Source: Xenorhabdus khoisanae (GTDB lineage Bacteria; Pseudomonadota; Gammaproteobacteria; Enterobacterales; Enterobacteriaceae). From it: 59,412 nucleotides of DNA. The stretch covers positions 1 to 59,412 of the forward strand of contig NZ_LFCV01000015.1 in assembly GCF_001037465.1 (NCBI RefSeq), given 5' to 3'. This document shows, in pieces, positions 14,427 to 23,502 of the stretch (position 1 is the first letter of the stretch; the number at the start of each line of letters is the position of its first letter). The notes below the pieces were generated by a model, which was given only the letters and a program-made list of their open reading frames with translations, was not told where the DNA came from and searched no databases. A program made the position numbers and the translations under genes.

Positions 14427-16064
14427 TCACTGACGCTTGCTTAAATTGCGCCAACCTAACCCCCACGATACAATTCCGACACCCATCAATCCCCACGACA
14501 AATGTTTCTGGTCTATGATGAAAAACAGGCTTCCACAGATAAATAACGTTGCTCCGATCCCCAGTAAATAAAGAGACTTGCGTTGCTTAATCTGTTGATC
14601 TCTGAATTGTTGTGATATCTGATCAATACTGGTCTGTAAACGCCTGTGTTGTTGAAGCGTGCCATACACTAATTCAGGAAGCTCCGGTAACTTTTCCGCC
14701 CAATAGGGGGCTTTTTCCTTAAAGGCACGTACAATAGCGGGTATCCCAACCTGATCATGCAGCCAATCTTCCAGAAAAGGTTTTGCAGTTTTCCATAGAT
14801 CAAGCTGAGGATAAAGCTGACGTCCTAAGCCTTCAACATACAATAGCGTTTTTTGCAACAGAACCAACTGAGGTTGAACAGCCATATTAAAACGGCGGGC
14901 GGTATTGAAGAGATTTAATAAAACATGCCCGAACGAAATATCAGCCAGTGGTTTTTCAAAAATCGGTTCACAAACAGTACGGATGGCAAACTCGAAATCT
15001 TCTACATTCGTATCAGCAGGGATCCAACCAGAATCGACATGCAGTTCAGCTACCCGGCGGTAATCACGATTGAAGAAAGCAATGAAATTTTCAGCCAGAT
15101 AGCGTTTATCGTCTTTATTCAAAGAACCAACAATACCGTAATCAATGCCGATATAGGTGGGATCTTCCGGATTCTCATAACTGACAAAAATATTGCCGGG
15201 GTGCATGTCCGCATGGAAAAAACTGTCACGAAACACTTGGGTAAAAAAGACCTGAACTCCGCGCTCAGCCAACAATTTCATATTGGTGTTCTGCGCTTCT
15301 AAAGCAGAAATGTCAGACACAGGAATACCATAAATGCGTTCCATAACCAAAACATTCTCCCGACAATAATCAGGGTAAACTTCTGGTACGTAAAGTATCG
15401 GGCTGTCTTCAAAATTTCGGCGCAATTGAATTGCATTTGCAGTTTCACGCAACAAATTCAGCTCATCAAGCAAAGTTTTCTCGTATTCGCGCACAACTTC
15501 ACGTGGACGAAGGCGGCTCCCATCGGGCAAAAGGGGCACCAGATTAGCCAAACGATACATCAATCGCACATCCGCTTTGATGACAGGCAGAATATCCGGA
15601 CGAATCACTTTCAGGACAACTTCTTTACCATTCTCTTTCAGCCGAGCGGTGTGCACCTGAGCAATAGACGCTGAAGCCAGTGGCTGTGGATCAAAATTCT
15701 CAAACCACGTTTCCAAAGGCCCCTCTAATGCGGTTTCAATCGATTTTCTCGCCACACCACCATCAAAGGAAACCACCCTATCTTGCAACATCGAAAGTTG
15801 ATCAGCGATCGCAGGCGGAAACAGATCGCGACGAGTGGAAAGCATTTGACCAAATTTGATCCATACAGGCCCAAGCTCTTGCAGTGCCAAACGTAAACGC
15901 TCACCAAGTGGTTTGTCTTTATGCCGATTGGTTATCCAAAACAGGAAATAACGCCCGAAACGCAGTGGCCAAGTCAGACGAATATTAGGGATCAGTTCAT
16001 CCAGCCCATAGGAAAGAAAGACTCGAATAATGAAATAAAGCCGTTTGATTTCACTGGGCGTCAT
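14427..16064 (-). CDS. ubiB: UbiB, atypical kinase/ATPase for ubiquinone biosynthesis
   Basis: This gene encodes a 545-residue member of the ABC1/ADCK family. The KxGQ motif that gives these proteins an unusual, ATPase-leaning active site is visible in [15 protein letters not shown] (near 70). The ala-rich loop is [13 protein letters not shown], the ATP lysine is in VVLKVIRP, the catalytic segment is [13 protein letters not shown] and the metal Asp is in GIDYGIVG. Two C-terminal transmembrane helices (about 498-540) anchor it in the inner membrane. It overlaps the end of ubiJ by 14 bp. UbiB supports extraction or presentation of ubiquinone intermediates; the exact role is still debated. Confidence 0.97.
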   Translation of the reverse strand: MTPSEIKRLYFIIRVFLSYGLDELIPNIRLTWPLRFGRYFLFWITNRHKDKPLGERLRLALQELGPVWIKFGQMLSTRRDLFPPAIADQLSMLQDRVVSFDGGVARKSIETALEGPLETWFENFDPQPLASASIAQVHTARLKENGKEVVLKVIRPDILPVIKADVRLMYRLANLVPLLPDGSRLRPREVVREYEKTLLDELNLLRETANAIQLRRNFEDSPILYVPEVYPDYCRENVLVMERIYGIPVSDISALEAQNTNMKLLAERGVQVFFTQVFRDSFFHADMHPGNIFVSYENPEDPTYIGIDYGIVGSLNKDDKRYLAENFIAFFNRDYRRVAELHVDSGWIPADTNVEDFEFAIRTVCEPIFEKPLADISFGHVLLNLFNTARRFNMAVQPQLVLLQKTLLYVEGLGRQLYPQLDLWKTAKPFLEDWLHDQVGIPAIVRAFKEKAPYWAEKLPELPELVYGTLQQHRRLQTSIDQISQQFRDQQIKQRKSLYLLGIGATLFICGSLFFIIDQKHLSWGLMGVGIVSWGLGWRNLSKRQ

Positions 16065-16749
16065 GTTTCCCCTCCAGCACAGCCAACCGTTTCTCTATTT
16101 GAGTCATTTTAATGGCAACCGCATCAACTTCCTCACTGAAATAGGCGGCTTCCAGTGCGCTGGGGGCCATTTTCCATTCTTCCGTCAGTGATTCGATGAA
16201 GTACGTTTTCTTCCTTTCGATGGTATTATTGGCAAATTTAACGCCTTTTTGCACTATCCGGCTAATGCCTTCTGCAACAATATCACCGACATAAGGGGAA
16301 AGATAATGGGCGGGGTCCCACTCTGACATGTCCAACAAAGCTGACCATTGCTGAATGATCTGCATATCCCCTTCAATGACAATCTCGCCACTGTTAATCA
16401 ACGCCGAAAGGCACTGGCGATCTCGCAATTTGAGTAATGCGGGTATCGTCGTTTTCATTGAGCAATCCGCAGATTCTGACCACTGGCTCAAAACATCCAC
16501 TTGCTTCTCACTGAATATCAATACCAATGGTGTTTCAATTTCCTTCAGTTTGATGGACAGTGTCTTGCCTACTAACCTCAAACGGGTTGGTTTCAATACG
16601 GTTTCCCGATACAACAAATAATTCAGCGTTGTTTCCAGAAAAGCAGTCAGAACCGGAAATAATACTCGGTAATTCAATGCGGCAGGGCTCAATTCAGGGG
16701 AGTTCAATACCGCAGAATTCACACTATGGCTTGGTGAGGGTGTTTCCAT
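16051..16749 (-). CDS. ubiJ: Ubiquinone biosynthesis accessory factor UbiJ
   Basis: This gene encodes an SCP2-like lipid-binding protein that helps assemble the soluble Ubi complex. The core [40 protein letters not shown] and [12 protein letters not shown] follows E. coli UbiJ closely. The start at 16749 is chosen because it follows the ubiE stop codon by one base; a longer start at 16779 would overlap ubiE. The protein (232 residues) is about 30 longer than E. coli UbiJ (201) because of a Ser/Pro-rich N-terminal extension. A predicted coiled coil closes the C-terminus ([14 protein letters not shown]). Confidence 0.92.
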   Translation of the reverse strand: METPSPSHSVNSAVLNSPELSPAALNYRVLFPVLTAFLETTLNYLLYRETVLKPTRLRLVGKTLSIKLKEIETPLVLIFSEKQVDVLSQWSESADCSMKTTIPALLKLRDRQCLSALINSGEIVIEGDMQIIQQWSALLDMSEWDPAHYLSPYVGDIVAEGISRIVQKGVKFANNTIERKKTYFIESLTEEWKMAPSALEAAYFSEEVDAVAIKMTQIEKRLAVLEGKHDAQ

Positions 16750-16750
16750 T

Positions 16751-17506
16751 TCAGAATTTAAACCCTTTGTGCAGAGCAACGACTCCCCCGGTCATATTGG
16801 TATAAGAAACTTGGTCAAAACCAGCTTCTTCCATCATACCTTTTAAGGTTTCCTGATCAGGGTGCATACGGATGGATTCTGTCAGGTAACGGTAACTGTC
16901 CGCGTCCTTAACAACCATCTGACCAATTCGAGGTAAAACATGGAACGAATAAGCATCATAAACTTTGCTCAGTGGTGCCAGTACAGGTTTGGAGAACTCC
17001 AGCACCAATAAACGACCGCCCGGCTTAAGCACCCGACACATGGAACGTAAGGCTTTTTCTTTATCAGTCACATTACGCAGGCCGAAAGAAATCGTAATAC
17101 AGTCAAAATAATTATCTGGGAAAGGCAGTTCTTCAGCATTCGCCTGAACATAACTGACATTGCCGACGATCCCGATATCACGCAACTTTTCACGCCCGAC
17201 TTTCAACATCGAATCGTTGATGTCTGCCAGAACAACCTGACCTTTTTCACCCACAATGCGGGAAAATTTTGCTGTCAAATCACCGGTTCCACCAGCGAGA
17301 TCAAGCACTTTATGACCGCGTCGGACGCCACTTGCTTCAATAGTGAAACGCTTCCAGATACGATGAATACCAAATGACATCAAATCATTCATCAAATCAT
17401 ATTTTGCCGCTACCGAGTGGAATACCTCTGCCACCATGTCTTTTTTTTCTTCTTTGGCTACAGTGCGGAAACCAAAATCAGTGGTTTCTTTCGATTGATT
17501 TGCCAT
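16751..17506 (-). CDS. ubiE: Ubiquinone/menaquinone biosynthesis C-methyltransferase UbiE
   Basis: This gene encodes the SAM-dependent methyltransferase acting on 2-polyprenyl-6-methoxy-benzoquinol and on demethylmenaquinol. The start [13 protein letters not shown] gives 251 residues, the same as E. coli UbiE. Motif I is [15 protein letters not shown], motif II is [16 protein letters not shown] and motif III is [10 protein letters not shown]. First gene of ubiE-ubiJ-ubiB, 74 nt after rmuC on the same strand. Confidence 0.97.
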   Translation of the reverse strand: MANQSKETTDFGFRTVAKEEKKDMVAEVFHSVAAKYDLMNDLMSFGIHRIWKRFTIEASGVRRGHKVLDLAGGTGDLTAKFSRIVGEKGQVVLADINDSMLKVGREKLRDIGIVGNVSYVQANAEELPFPDNYFDCITISFGLRNVTDKEKALRSMCRVLKPGGRLLVLEFSKPVLAPLSKVYDAYSFHVLPRIGQMVVKDADSYRYLTESIRMHPDQETLKGMMEEAGFDQVSYTNMTGGVVALHKGFKF

Positions 17507-17580
17507 GTTATTTGTCCGCTTTTTATTCAAAAAATTTATAGCAAGTGTACCAGCCTTTCCGATAAAACCCTATCCAGACT

Positions 17581-18936
17581 TCACTCGTTAATTTGTAACG
17601 ATTGTAAGGATTTATCAACCAAGTGTGAATCAATAGGACGCTTCAAATCCACACCTAAGTCTCGAAAGCCTTCAGCCTGACTAATCAGATTACCTCGCCC
17701 CTCGGCCAGCTTTTTCATCGCGAAATGATAACTTGCCTGTGCTTTATCTAAGCTTTGCCCTAACCCTTGCATATCATCCACAAACAAACGCATTTTGTCA
17801 TACATTCTGGCAGCTTTATCAGCAATCAGACGGGCATTCTGACTCTGATATTCATAACGCCAAAGATTATTGATAGTACGAACCGCAACCAGTAATGTGG
17901 ATGGGCTAACCAGCATAATATTGTGTTTCAACGCTTCATCCAGTAATTCAGGAGCCTGATTAAGTGCCACCAAATAAGCCGGTTCCACAGGGATAAACAT
18001 CAGAACATAATCCAGAGAGCGCAAACCGGGCAATTGCTGATAATCTTTTCGGCTCAGGCTACGAATATGTCCTTTTATGGAGTTGATATGCTCCTGTAAT
18101 GCCTGTATCTGCTGTTGTTCATCATTACTGTTGAAATAACGTTCATAAGCAACCAGCGACATTTTGGCATCAATAACGACATCTTTTCCCTGCGGCAAAT
18201 GCACAATCACATCGGGCTGAAAACGCCCGTTGTTTTCGGATTTAATATTAACTTGTGTGTCGAATTCATACCCTTCACGCAATCCAGAAGCTTCCAAAAC
18301 CTGAGCCAACACCATTTCCCCCCAATTTCCCTGCATTTTATTATCTCCTTTCAATGCATTAGTGAGATTGAGCGCCTCTTTTGCCATCTGGGCATTCAAT
18401 TGCTGAAGATTGCGAATCTCATGGGTTAAGGTATGACGTTCCCGCGCTTCCTGCCCAAAACTGTCCTGAACCTGACGGCGAAAACCTTCAAGTTGCTCAC
18501 GAAATGGCGTCAGGAGATTATTGAGGTTTTGGCGATTATATTCATCGGTACGGAGCCGATTTTGCTCAAAAATACGATTGGCAAGATTTTCAAATTGGGT
18601 ATTCAGGCGCTGTTCACTATTGATCAACAGGCGTTGTTTTTCCTCCGCCGCTAACCTGCTTTCTTCAAGCCGCGTGCTCAGTTCCCGCAATTCAGCTTCC
18701 TGCACACTATTCACTTCGCGCTGAGCCAGTAGCTCTTGGTTTAATTGATCGCACTCAGTACGCCAATAATGAGACTGTGCTAGCTTTTCATGGCTGACAG
18801 CCAGTTGACTATATAATTCGCGCAGCGCCTGCTCTTTTTGTTGGATTCTCTGACGAACAGAAAGCCAGACGAAGATCCCCCCGCCCAGCAATCCACTTAA
18901 GCCGCCAATCAACATATATAACCACTGGATATCCAC
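17581..18936 (-). CDS. rmuC: DNA recombination protein RmuC
   Basis: This gene encodes a 451-residue protein with an N-terminal membrane anchor (about 6-26, LYMLIGGLSGLLGGGIFVWL), a long coiled coil (about 30-190, rich in Gln/Glu/Leu/Arg) and the nuclease-like RmuC domain (about 195-400) containing QGNWGEMVLAQVLEASGL, PDVIVHLPQGKDVVIDAKMS and DYVLMFIPVEPAYLVAL. RmuC limits inversion at short inverted repeats in E. coli, probably as a nuclease; direct activity is not well shown. Located between udp and ubiE as in E. coli, although two extra genes separate it from udp here. Confidence 0.95.
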   Translation of the reverse strand: MDIQWLYMLIGGLSGLLGGGIFVWLSVRQRIQQKEQALRELYSQLAVSHEKLAQSHYWRTECDQLNQELLAQREVNSVQEAELRELSTRLEESRLAAEEKQRLLINSEQRLNTQFENLANRIFEQNRLRTDEYNRQNLNNLLTPFREQLEGFRRQVQDSFGQEARERHTLTHEIRNLQQLNAQMAKEALNLTNALKGDNKMQGNWGEMVLAQVLEASGLREGYEFDTQVNIKSENNGRFQPDVIVHLPQGKDVVIDAKMSLVAYERYFNSNDEQQQIQALQEHINSIKGHIRSLSRKDYQQLPGLRSLDYVLMFIPVEPAYLVALNQAPELLDEALKHNIMLVSPSTLLVAVRTINNLWRYEYQSQNARLIADKAARMYDKMRLFVDDMQGLGQSLDKAQASYHFAMKKLAEGRGNLISQAEGFRDLGVDLKRPIDSHLVDKSLQSLQINE

Positions 18937-19090
18937 CTATACACCCTCACTAACACCATCGTAGTTAAGTTTTGTTTAACTTTTTGGCTCATTGGCCTCA
19001 ATGTAAGTTAAATAGAGGCTGTATAGATGTCCAGATTATTTAATAGCTTTCTTTCAGTTTGCAAAGCGGCTCGCAATTACCCTATCCACA

Positions 19091-19621
19091 TTACCCCATC
19101 CACTCGGCCAACCATCGCAAGCCAAAAGCGCCCGGCGCTAAGATACCGAATGCCCAGATCAATGCAGAAGCGAAATTAGCAAGCTGAAAATGACGTTTTG
19201 GCATGGCACAAATTCCGGCTACCAGCGGGACTACGGCTCTTAATGGGCCAAAAAATCGCCCAATAAAAACGCCCCAGACTCCCCAGCGCTCAAAGAATCG
19301 ATGCCCACGCGCCAACGTTTTAGGGTGGCGGGAAAGCGGCCACATTTTGCCGACATTCTCTTTATAGTGGAAACCAAACCAGTAAGAAACCCAATCGCCA
19401 AAAAAGGCTCCTGCTGCTGCGGCTATCCATATTGGCCAGAAATTTAACCCACTTTCGCCAATTAATGCGCCTAACCCCAATAAAATGATCGTCGCTGGCA
19501 ACAATAGGGAGATAAATGCCAGTGATTCACCAAATGCAAGGAGGAAAATGATGGGAATTGCCCAAGCTTCATGAGCTCTTACAAAATTCGTGACCAGTTC
19601 GATGATTTCATGCAGGCTCAA
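19091..19621 (-). CDS. DedA family membrane protein
   Basis: This gene encodes a DedA/SNARE-associated family protein, a group linked to lipid-carrier recycling and membrane homeostasis. Conserved parts are FGESLAFISLLLPAT, AGAFFGDWVSYWFGFHY, and FERWGVWGVFIGRFFGPLRA with the characteristic arginines, then PLVAGICAMPKRHF. I prefer the TTG start at 19621 because AGGAAAG lies 6 nt upstream; a GTG at 19666 would add 15 residues without a ribosome site. It is not a close match to E. coli YohD; the specific role is unknown. Confidence 0.85.
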   Translation of the reverse strand: MSLHEIIELVTNFVRAHEAWAIPIIFLLAFGESLAFISLLLPATIILLGLGALIGESGLNFWPIWIAAAAGAFFGDWVSYWFGFHYKENVGKMWPLSRHPKTLARGHRFFERWGVWGVFIGRFFGPLRAVVPLVAGICAMPKRHFQLANFASALIWAFGILAPGAFGLRWLAEWMG

Positions 19622-19698
19622 ATTAGTCTTTCCTGTGTTAGTCAGTGGGATGTCATAGGTTAGCACTGTATAATTAAACCAAAGCTAACCTGATATTT

Positions 19699-20481
19699 TT
19701 ATTCAAGAAAGTAAGCCTGCAGTTTTTCTCGGGACGCAATATCGAGTCCAATATCTTTTTCCAGCCAAATATCCACACTGCCGTAATGTTGGTTAATACT
19801 ATTCAGCGCAGTCAGTAAAAACGCTTCCCTGACAGAATAAACATAAGCAAATTTTTCCACTATATTTTCACTCATGACTTTTGCATGTTCATTCAATAAA
19901 TAGTCTCGGTAAGGAGCCAACGTGATATCGGTCAGCAAATAATCTTCCATTACCGTATCCCAATCAGCACCCAGCGCCAGCAAAACCAGAGCAGAACCCA
20001 CTCCTGTTCTGTCTTTGCCAACCGCACAATGTTGTACAATCCCGCCTTTTTCTGGTTGCAACAATAGCGTAGCTAATTTCTTATAAGCCGGATTATTGAT
20101 AGGCAACAATTCATACAGACGTGACATAAACCCTTTTGCATCGAATTGCTCCAGTATTTCTTTATCTATCTTATCCAGATTAGCGTCCACTTCTTTGGAA
20201 AGCGGATTTGCCGGAGCATGGTGATAATGGGCGCCATGCCATATCTGATCCGGTTTATCCATGATTTCGCTACTATCACGATAATCGATGATCTGAAAAA
20301 GGTTTTGATCCACTAAATAAGCCTGATCATTTTCTGTCAGCTTATCCAGTGATCCGGAACGAAATAGCAGCCCTGACTTGATCTTAGCGCCATTATTTAG
20401 CGTTTTATTGCCTAAATCACGAAAGTTAATGCCGCCATTCAAAGGAAGAATTGAAGGATGAGAGATTAATGTTGTGGTCAT
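19699..20481 (-). CDS. Tyrosine-protein phosphatase (DUF/Y_phosphatase3 type)
   Basis: This gene encodes a 260-residue phosphatase with the Cys-based signature VQHCAVGKDRTGVGSALVLL (HCxxGKDRTG P-loop), the NFRDLGNKTL N-terminal motif typical of IphP/LipA-like enzymes, and FRSGSLDKLTEND. No signal peptide is seen, so it is probably cytoplasmic. The start at 20481 has AAGAG 6 nt upstream; a longer frame from 20520 lacks such a site. Substrates could be phosphotyrosine proteins or phosphoinositides; this cannot be told from sequence. Confidence 0.86.
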   Translation of the reverse strand: MTTTLISHPSILPLNGGINFRDLGNKTLNNGAKIKSGLLFRSGSLDKLTENDQAYLVDQNLFQIIDYRDSSEIMDKPDQIWHGAHYHHAPANPLSKEVDANLDKIDKEILEQFDAKGFMSRLYELLPINNPAYKKLATLLLQPEKGGIVQHCAVGKDRTGVGSALVLLALGADWDTVMEDYLLTDITLAPYRDYLLNEHAKVMSENIVEKFAYVYSVREAFLLTALNSINQHYGSVDIWLEKDIGLDIASREKLQAYFLE

Positions 20482-20649
20482 AGTTACTCTTATTTTGATT
20501 AAAACATACCTTATTTTCAACGCATTACGTTAATGATGGTAAATAGTTATTAGCGTAAAACGTTATGACATTATCAGATTTTAGAATGAAAGGAAGAGAA
20601 GATCACACAAATGATAGGGCCAGAATATTCCAGCCCTTGATGAAAAGCG

Positions 20650-21405
20650 TTACAGCAGACGGCGGGCGGCCTCAACAACAATTCCTAACGCGTTACTTTC
20701 TGTTTTCTTCAACAGCTCAACATCAGGAATTTCCTGTTGGGTACGGTTAACAATAACACCAGCCACCATACCGGCACGCAGTCCCTGACTTGCGCACATA
20801 GTCAGCAATGTTGCAGATTCCATCTCAAAGTTCATTACGCCCATTTCCTGCCACTCTTTCATAGAGCCTTGGAAGCGACGAACAACCCGACCGGAATAAG
20901 TATCATAACGCTCCTGTCCTGGATAGAAGGTATCAGAAGAAGCCGTGACACCAACATGAGTGACAGATCCGGATGATTTCGCCGCTTCATACAATGCGTT
21001 GGTACATTCAAAATCAGCAACCGCCGGGAATTCCATTGGTGCAAAGTGCAAGCTGGCACCATCCAAACGGACTGCGGCTGTTGTTACCAATACATCCCCA
21101 ACATTGATGTGTGGTTGGATCGCTCCGGTTGTACCGATACGTAGGAAAGTACGTACTCCCAATTGCGCCAGCTCTTCTACAGCAATCGACGTTGAGGGGC
21201 CACCGATACCCGTAGAGCAGACAACAACGGCTTTACCGTCAATTTCTGCACGCCATGTTGTAAATTCACGATGGGAAGCCAGATGCACTGGGTTATCCAT
21301 CAAACGCGCAATTTTCTCAACACGATTAGGATCGCCTGGGACAATCGCTAAAGTCGCGCCTTGCAGGTCACTTTTGGTGATACCTAAATGAAATACATCA
21401 GACAT
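20650..21405 (-). CDS. udp: Uridine phosphorylase Udp
   Basis: This gene encodes a 251-residue cytoplasmic enzyme of pyrimidine salvage (uridine + Pi to uracil + ribose 1-phosphate). Conserved parts are [66 protein letters not shown] and [14 protein letters not shown] with the ribose-binding Met/Glu. Length is near that of E. coli Udp (253). AGGAATCTGAT precedes the ATG. Upstream lie two CRP-like palindromes 52 bp apart, so catabolite control is likely. Confidence 0.97.
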   Translation of the reverse strand: MSDVFHLGITKSDLQGATLAIVPGDPNRVEKIARLMDNPVHLASHREFTTWRAEIDGKAVVVCSTGIGGPSTSIAVEELAQLGVRTFLRIGTTGAIQPHINVGDVLVTTAAVRLDGASLHFAPMEFPAVADFECTNALYEAAKSSGSVTHVGVTASSDTFYPGQERYDTYSGRVVRRFQGSMKEWQEMGVMNFEMESATLLTMCASQGLRAGMVAGVIVNRTQQEIPDVELLKKTESNALGIVVEAARRLL

Positions 21406-21471
21406 ATCAGATTCCTCAACGGATATAGCTCAAAATATGGATACCTAAATTTAGTCAATACTCTGACATTT

Positions 21472-21545
21472 TTTAGTGATTAAAATCACCTTTAATGAAT
21501 ATAAAAAAGAAACACATACATACATTTGTGATTTAAATCACAAAT
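21472..21545. promoter_or_regulatory. udp control region with two CRP-type sites
   Basis: Site A, centred at 21482.5, contains GTGATTAAAATCAC. Site B (21524-21545, centre 21534.5) is a perfect 22-bp palindrome, ATTTGTGATTT followed by its reverse complement. The centres are 52 bp apart, the same spacing as the two CRP sites (-41.5 and -93.5) of E. coli udp, where CytR binds between them. CRP/CytR control is inferred from motif and spacing. Confidence 0.82.
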
Positions 21546-21618
21546 AATAGAGAAAGCAATGTCGTGAGTATAATGCTGGAATGGAAACAATATTCGAAGA
21601 ACAATCACAAACCCTGAA

Positions 21619-21646
21619 AACAGAAAAGCGCCCTCACAGAGCGCCT
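21619..21646 (-). terminator. Terminator of GntP permease copy 1
   Basis: On the minus strand GCGCTCT-GTG-AGGGCGC (two G.U pairs allowed) is followed by TTTTCTG. It lies beyond an ERIC element that sits between the stop codon and this hairpin. The hairpin resembles that after the second permease (23466-23493). Confidence 0.75.
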
Positions 21647-21653
21647 TCTGGAT

Positions 21654-21739
21654 TATATCCAATGGATTTCAAGATGCAGTGCGACGGCAAGGGAATGAAC
21701 ACAGCCAACAAAACGGCAACCTGAAAGACGACGGGTATA
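21654..21739. repeat. ERIC element, 86-bp internal-deletion form
   Basis: The ends are TATATCCAATGGATTTCAAG and the inverted CTGAAAGACGACGGGTATA, matching the ERIC/IRU termini. The middle is shortened compared with the 127-bp element at 51204. It abuts the stop codon of the permease gene, inside the 3' untranslated region. Confidence 0.88.
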
Positions 21740-21740
21740 T

Positions 21741-23129
21741 TTACATGACAAAATTGAGAAGCAGTACACCACACAGCCCAATTCCCCATGCAATTGTAGT
21801 AGGAATTGACCAGACAATAATTTGCTGCTTCACATTCTTAATCCCCATCATCCGGTTAACCACCCAGAAAAAACAGTCATTAAAATAGCTGAAAAACAGT
21901 GTTCCCATCACCGCAGCCTGAGCCGCTACCAACATATTAATATCCGGTATCTGTCTGATAACCGGCGCTGAAATAGACGCTGCGGTAATCATGGCTACCG
22001 TGCCAGAACCTTGGATGATGCGTATTAAGGTCGCGATAATAAACGGAATCAGAACCGGTGTTATTGGCAGGGCAGCAATATAGTGAGCCAGCATCGTTCC
22101 CGTCGAACTTTCATTTAATACAGCCCCCAATGCCCCTCCAGCCCCCGACACCAGCAAGATAATCCCCACAGTCTTTAACCCGGCCTCCAAATGTTCAATC
22201 ACTTCCTGTTTACTGACTTTTGGCATAAGTGTATAAACCGCCAGCAACACACTGATTGCCAAAGCGATAATGGGTGAACCAAGGAAATCAAAGAGTTGAA
22301 AATATAAATTGTTTTCTTTTCCGGCAAATTCATCGGTTTTTAATACTACGCCATTAATTACGCCCATAAAAATCAGAACAATCGGCACGACAATCGGCAA
22401 AAGGGAAAGAAACAAGCTTGGTAGGGGCTTATTGGCTTTTTCTTCCAGATAACGTTGATGAACTTGTTGCAGATTTTCTGAATTTTCTTCTGCATCAGTA
22501 ATCTGATATTCAGGGTATTTAGTCCCCAGCCATTTTGCATAAAGGGTAATGCCAATTACACATGGAATAGCCAATATCGCGCCTGCCAACATCATTGAGC
22601 CTATACTTACACCAAATATCCCTGCGACACCAAGAGGCCCCGGCGTTGGCGGAACAATATGGTGAGTCACCACCAGACCGCCTGCCAACGATACTCCCAG
22701 AGTCAATACATTCCGATTACCTTTCTTTGCTAAGGCTTTCACCAGTGGATAAAGGATCACAAAGGCTGAATTCACAAATATGGGAATACTGACAATATAA
22801 CCGGTAATCGCTAAGGCCCATTCTTCGCGTTTTTGGCCCAGCCATTTAACCAAACTATAGGCGATCCGTTCTGTTGCGCCAGAAACCTCCAATATCCGCC
22901 CCATCATGCTCCCCAACCCAATCACAATGCCAATACTGCCCAATGTCGAACCAAATCCTTTACCGATCACCTCGACGACATTGCTTATCGTTAAGCCGCC
23001 TGATATTCCAGCGATTATTGCAGCAATTAGCATGGCAATAAGGACATGAATACGAGTACGCAAAACCAGAAAAATCAGCGTAAATACTGCCACTCCCAAT
23101 CCAATAATTGGAATGTAAAACTCCATCAT
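21741..23129 (-). CDS. GntP-family permease, copy 1 (YgbN-like)
   Basis: This gene encodes a 462-residue, about 12-14-helix transporter of the gluconate:H+ symporter family. Family signatures include GFGSTLGSIGIVIGLGSMMG near 60, IPIFVNSAFVILYP, and GLVVTHHIVPPTPGPLGVAG; LIRIIQGSGTVAMITAASI lies in the C-terminal half. By context with ltnD, otnK and otnI it probably imports L-threonate, D-erythronate or a related sugar acid, like HI1015/YgbN. The adjacent copy at 23503 is highly similar across its whole length. ATAGGG precedes the start pair ATGATG; the second ATG (23126) aligns better with copy 2. Confidence 0.9.
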   Translation of the reverse strand: MMEFYIPIIGLGVAVFTLIFLVLRTRIHVLIAMLIAAIIAGISGGLTISNVVEVIGKGFGSTLGSIGIVIGLGSMMGRILEVSGATERIAYSLVKWLGQKREEWALAITGYIVSIPIFVNSAFVILYPLVKALAKKGNRNVLTLGVSLAGGLVVTHHIVPPTPGPLGVAGIFGVSIGSMMLAGAILAIPCVIGITLYAKWLGTKYPEYQITDAEENSENLQQVHQRYLEEKANKPLPSLFLSLLPIVVPIVLIFMGVINGVVLKTDEFAGKENNLYFQLFDFLGSPIIALAISVLLAVYTLMPKVSKQEVIEHLEAGLKTVGIILLVSGAGGALGAVLNESSTGTMLAHYIAALPITPVLIPFIIATLIRIIQGSGTVAMITAASISAPVIRQIPDINMLVAAQAAVMGTLFFSYFNDCFFWVVNRMMGIKNVKQQIIVWSIPTTIAWGIGLCGVLLLNFVM

Positions 23130-23248
23130 AAAACCCTATTTCAATCTGTATGATTAGCGATAAATGCACGGATGGCATCGCCTGAAAAAATAACAGTTAA
23201 ATCTAAAAAAATGCCAAATAGTAATAATTTTTCTTAGAAATTACTCTT

Positions 23249-23301
23249 AATAACCTTAGGATTATCTTTGCAAAGGAGTGAAATCCCTAACCTTAAGACT
23301 A
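23249..23301. promoter_or_regulatory. Direct repeat in the promoter region of permease copy 1
   Basis: TAACCTTAGGATTA (23251) and TAACCTTAAGACTA (23288) form a direct repeat 37 bp apart, about 120-170 bp upstream of permease copy 1. The first lies inside AATAACC-TTA-GGATTAT; a similar AATAACC-N5-GGATTAT occurs (minus strand) at 25102-25120 upstream of permease copy 2. This may be a binding site of the local DeoR-type regulator. No experimental support. Confidence 0.3.
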
Positions 23302-23349
23302 AAAATTATTTTAAAAACAATAATATGAGTGGATATCATCTGGCTTAAG

Positions 23350-23391
23350 ATGTGTTACGTCATCTCTAGTTTTTAAAATGACGTAACGCAT
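23350..23391. repeat. 14-bp inverted repeat between the two permease genes
   Basis: ATGTGTTACGTCAT (23350-23363) and ATGACGTAACGCAT (23378-23391) are inverted repeats with one mismatch and a 14-nt spacer. They lie between the terminator of copy 2 and the coding start of copy 1, which together with 23249-23301 makes up most of this 373-bp gene-free gap. It may be an operator or a transcript hairpin; there is no T-run directly after it. Confidence 0.55.
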
Positions 23392-23465
23392 TTAATTGCA
23401 ATTAAGATCACAATGTAAAGAGAAAGTAATGCAGAAGTGAGAATAGTATTCGAAAAGCTTGAAAA

Positions 23466-23493
23466 TAGAAAAGCGCCCGTTACAGAGCGCCAT
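23466..23493 (-). terminator. Terminator of GntP permease copy 2
   Basis: On the minus strand GCGCTC-TGTAAC-GGGCGC (one G.U pair) is followed by TTTTCTATTTTC. It lies 10 bp after the stop codon of copy 2. It is nearly the same hairpin as at 21619-21646. Confidence 0.75.
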
Positions 23494-23502
23494 TTTAATA
23501 TG

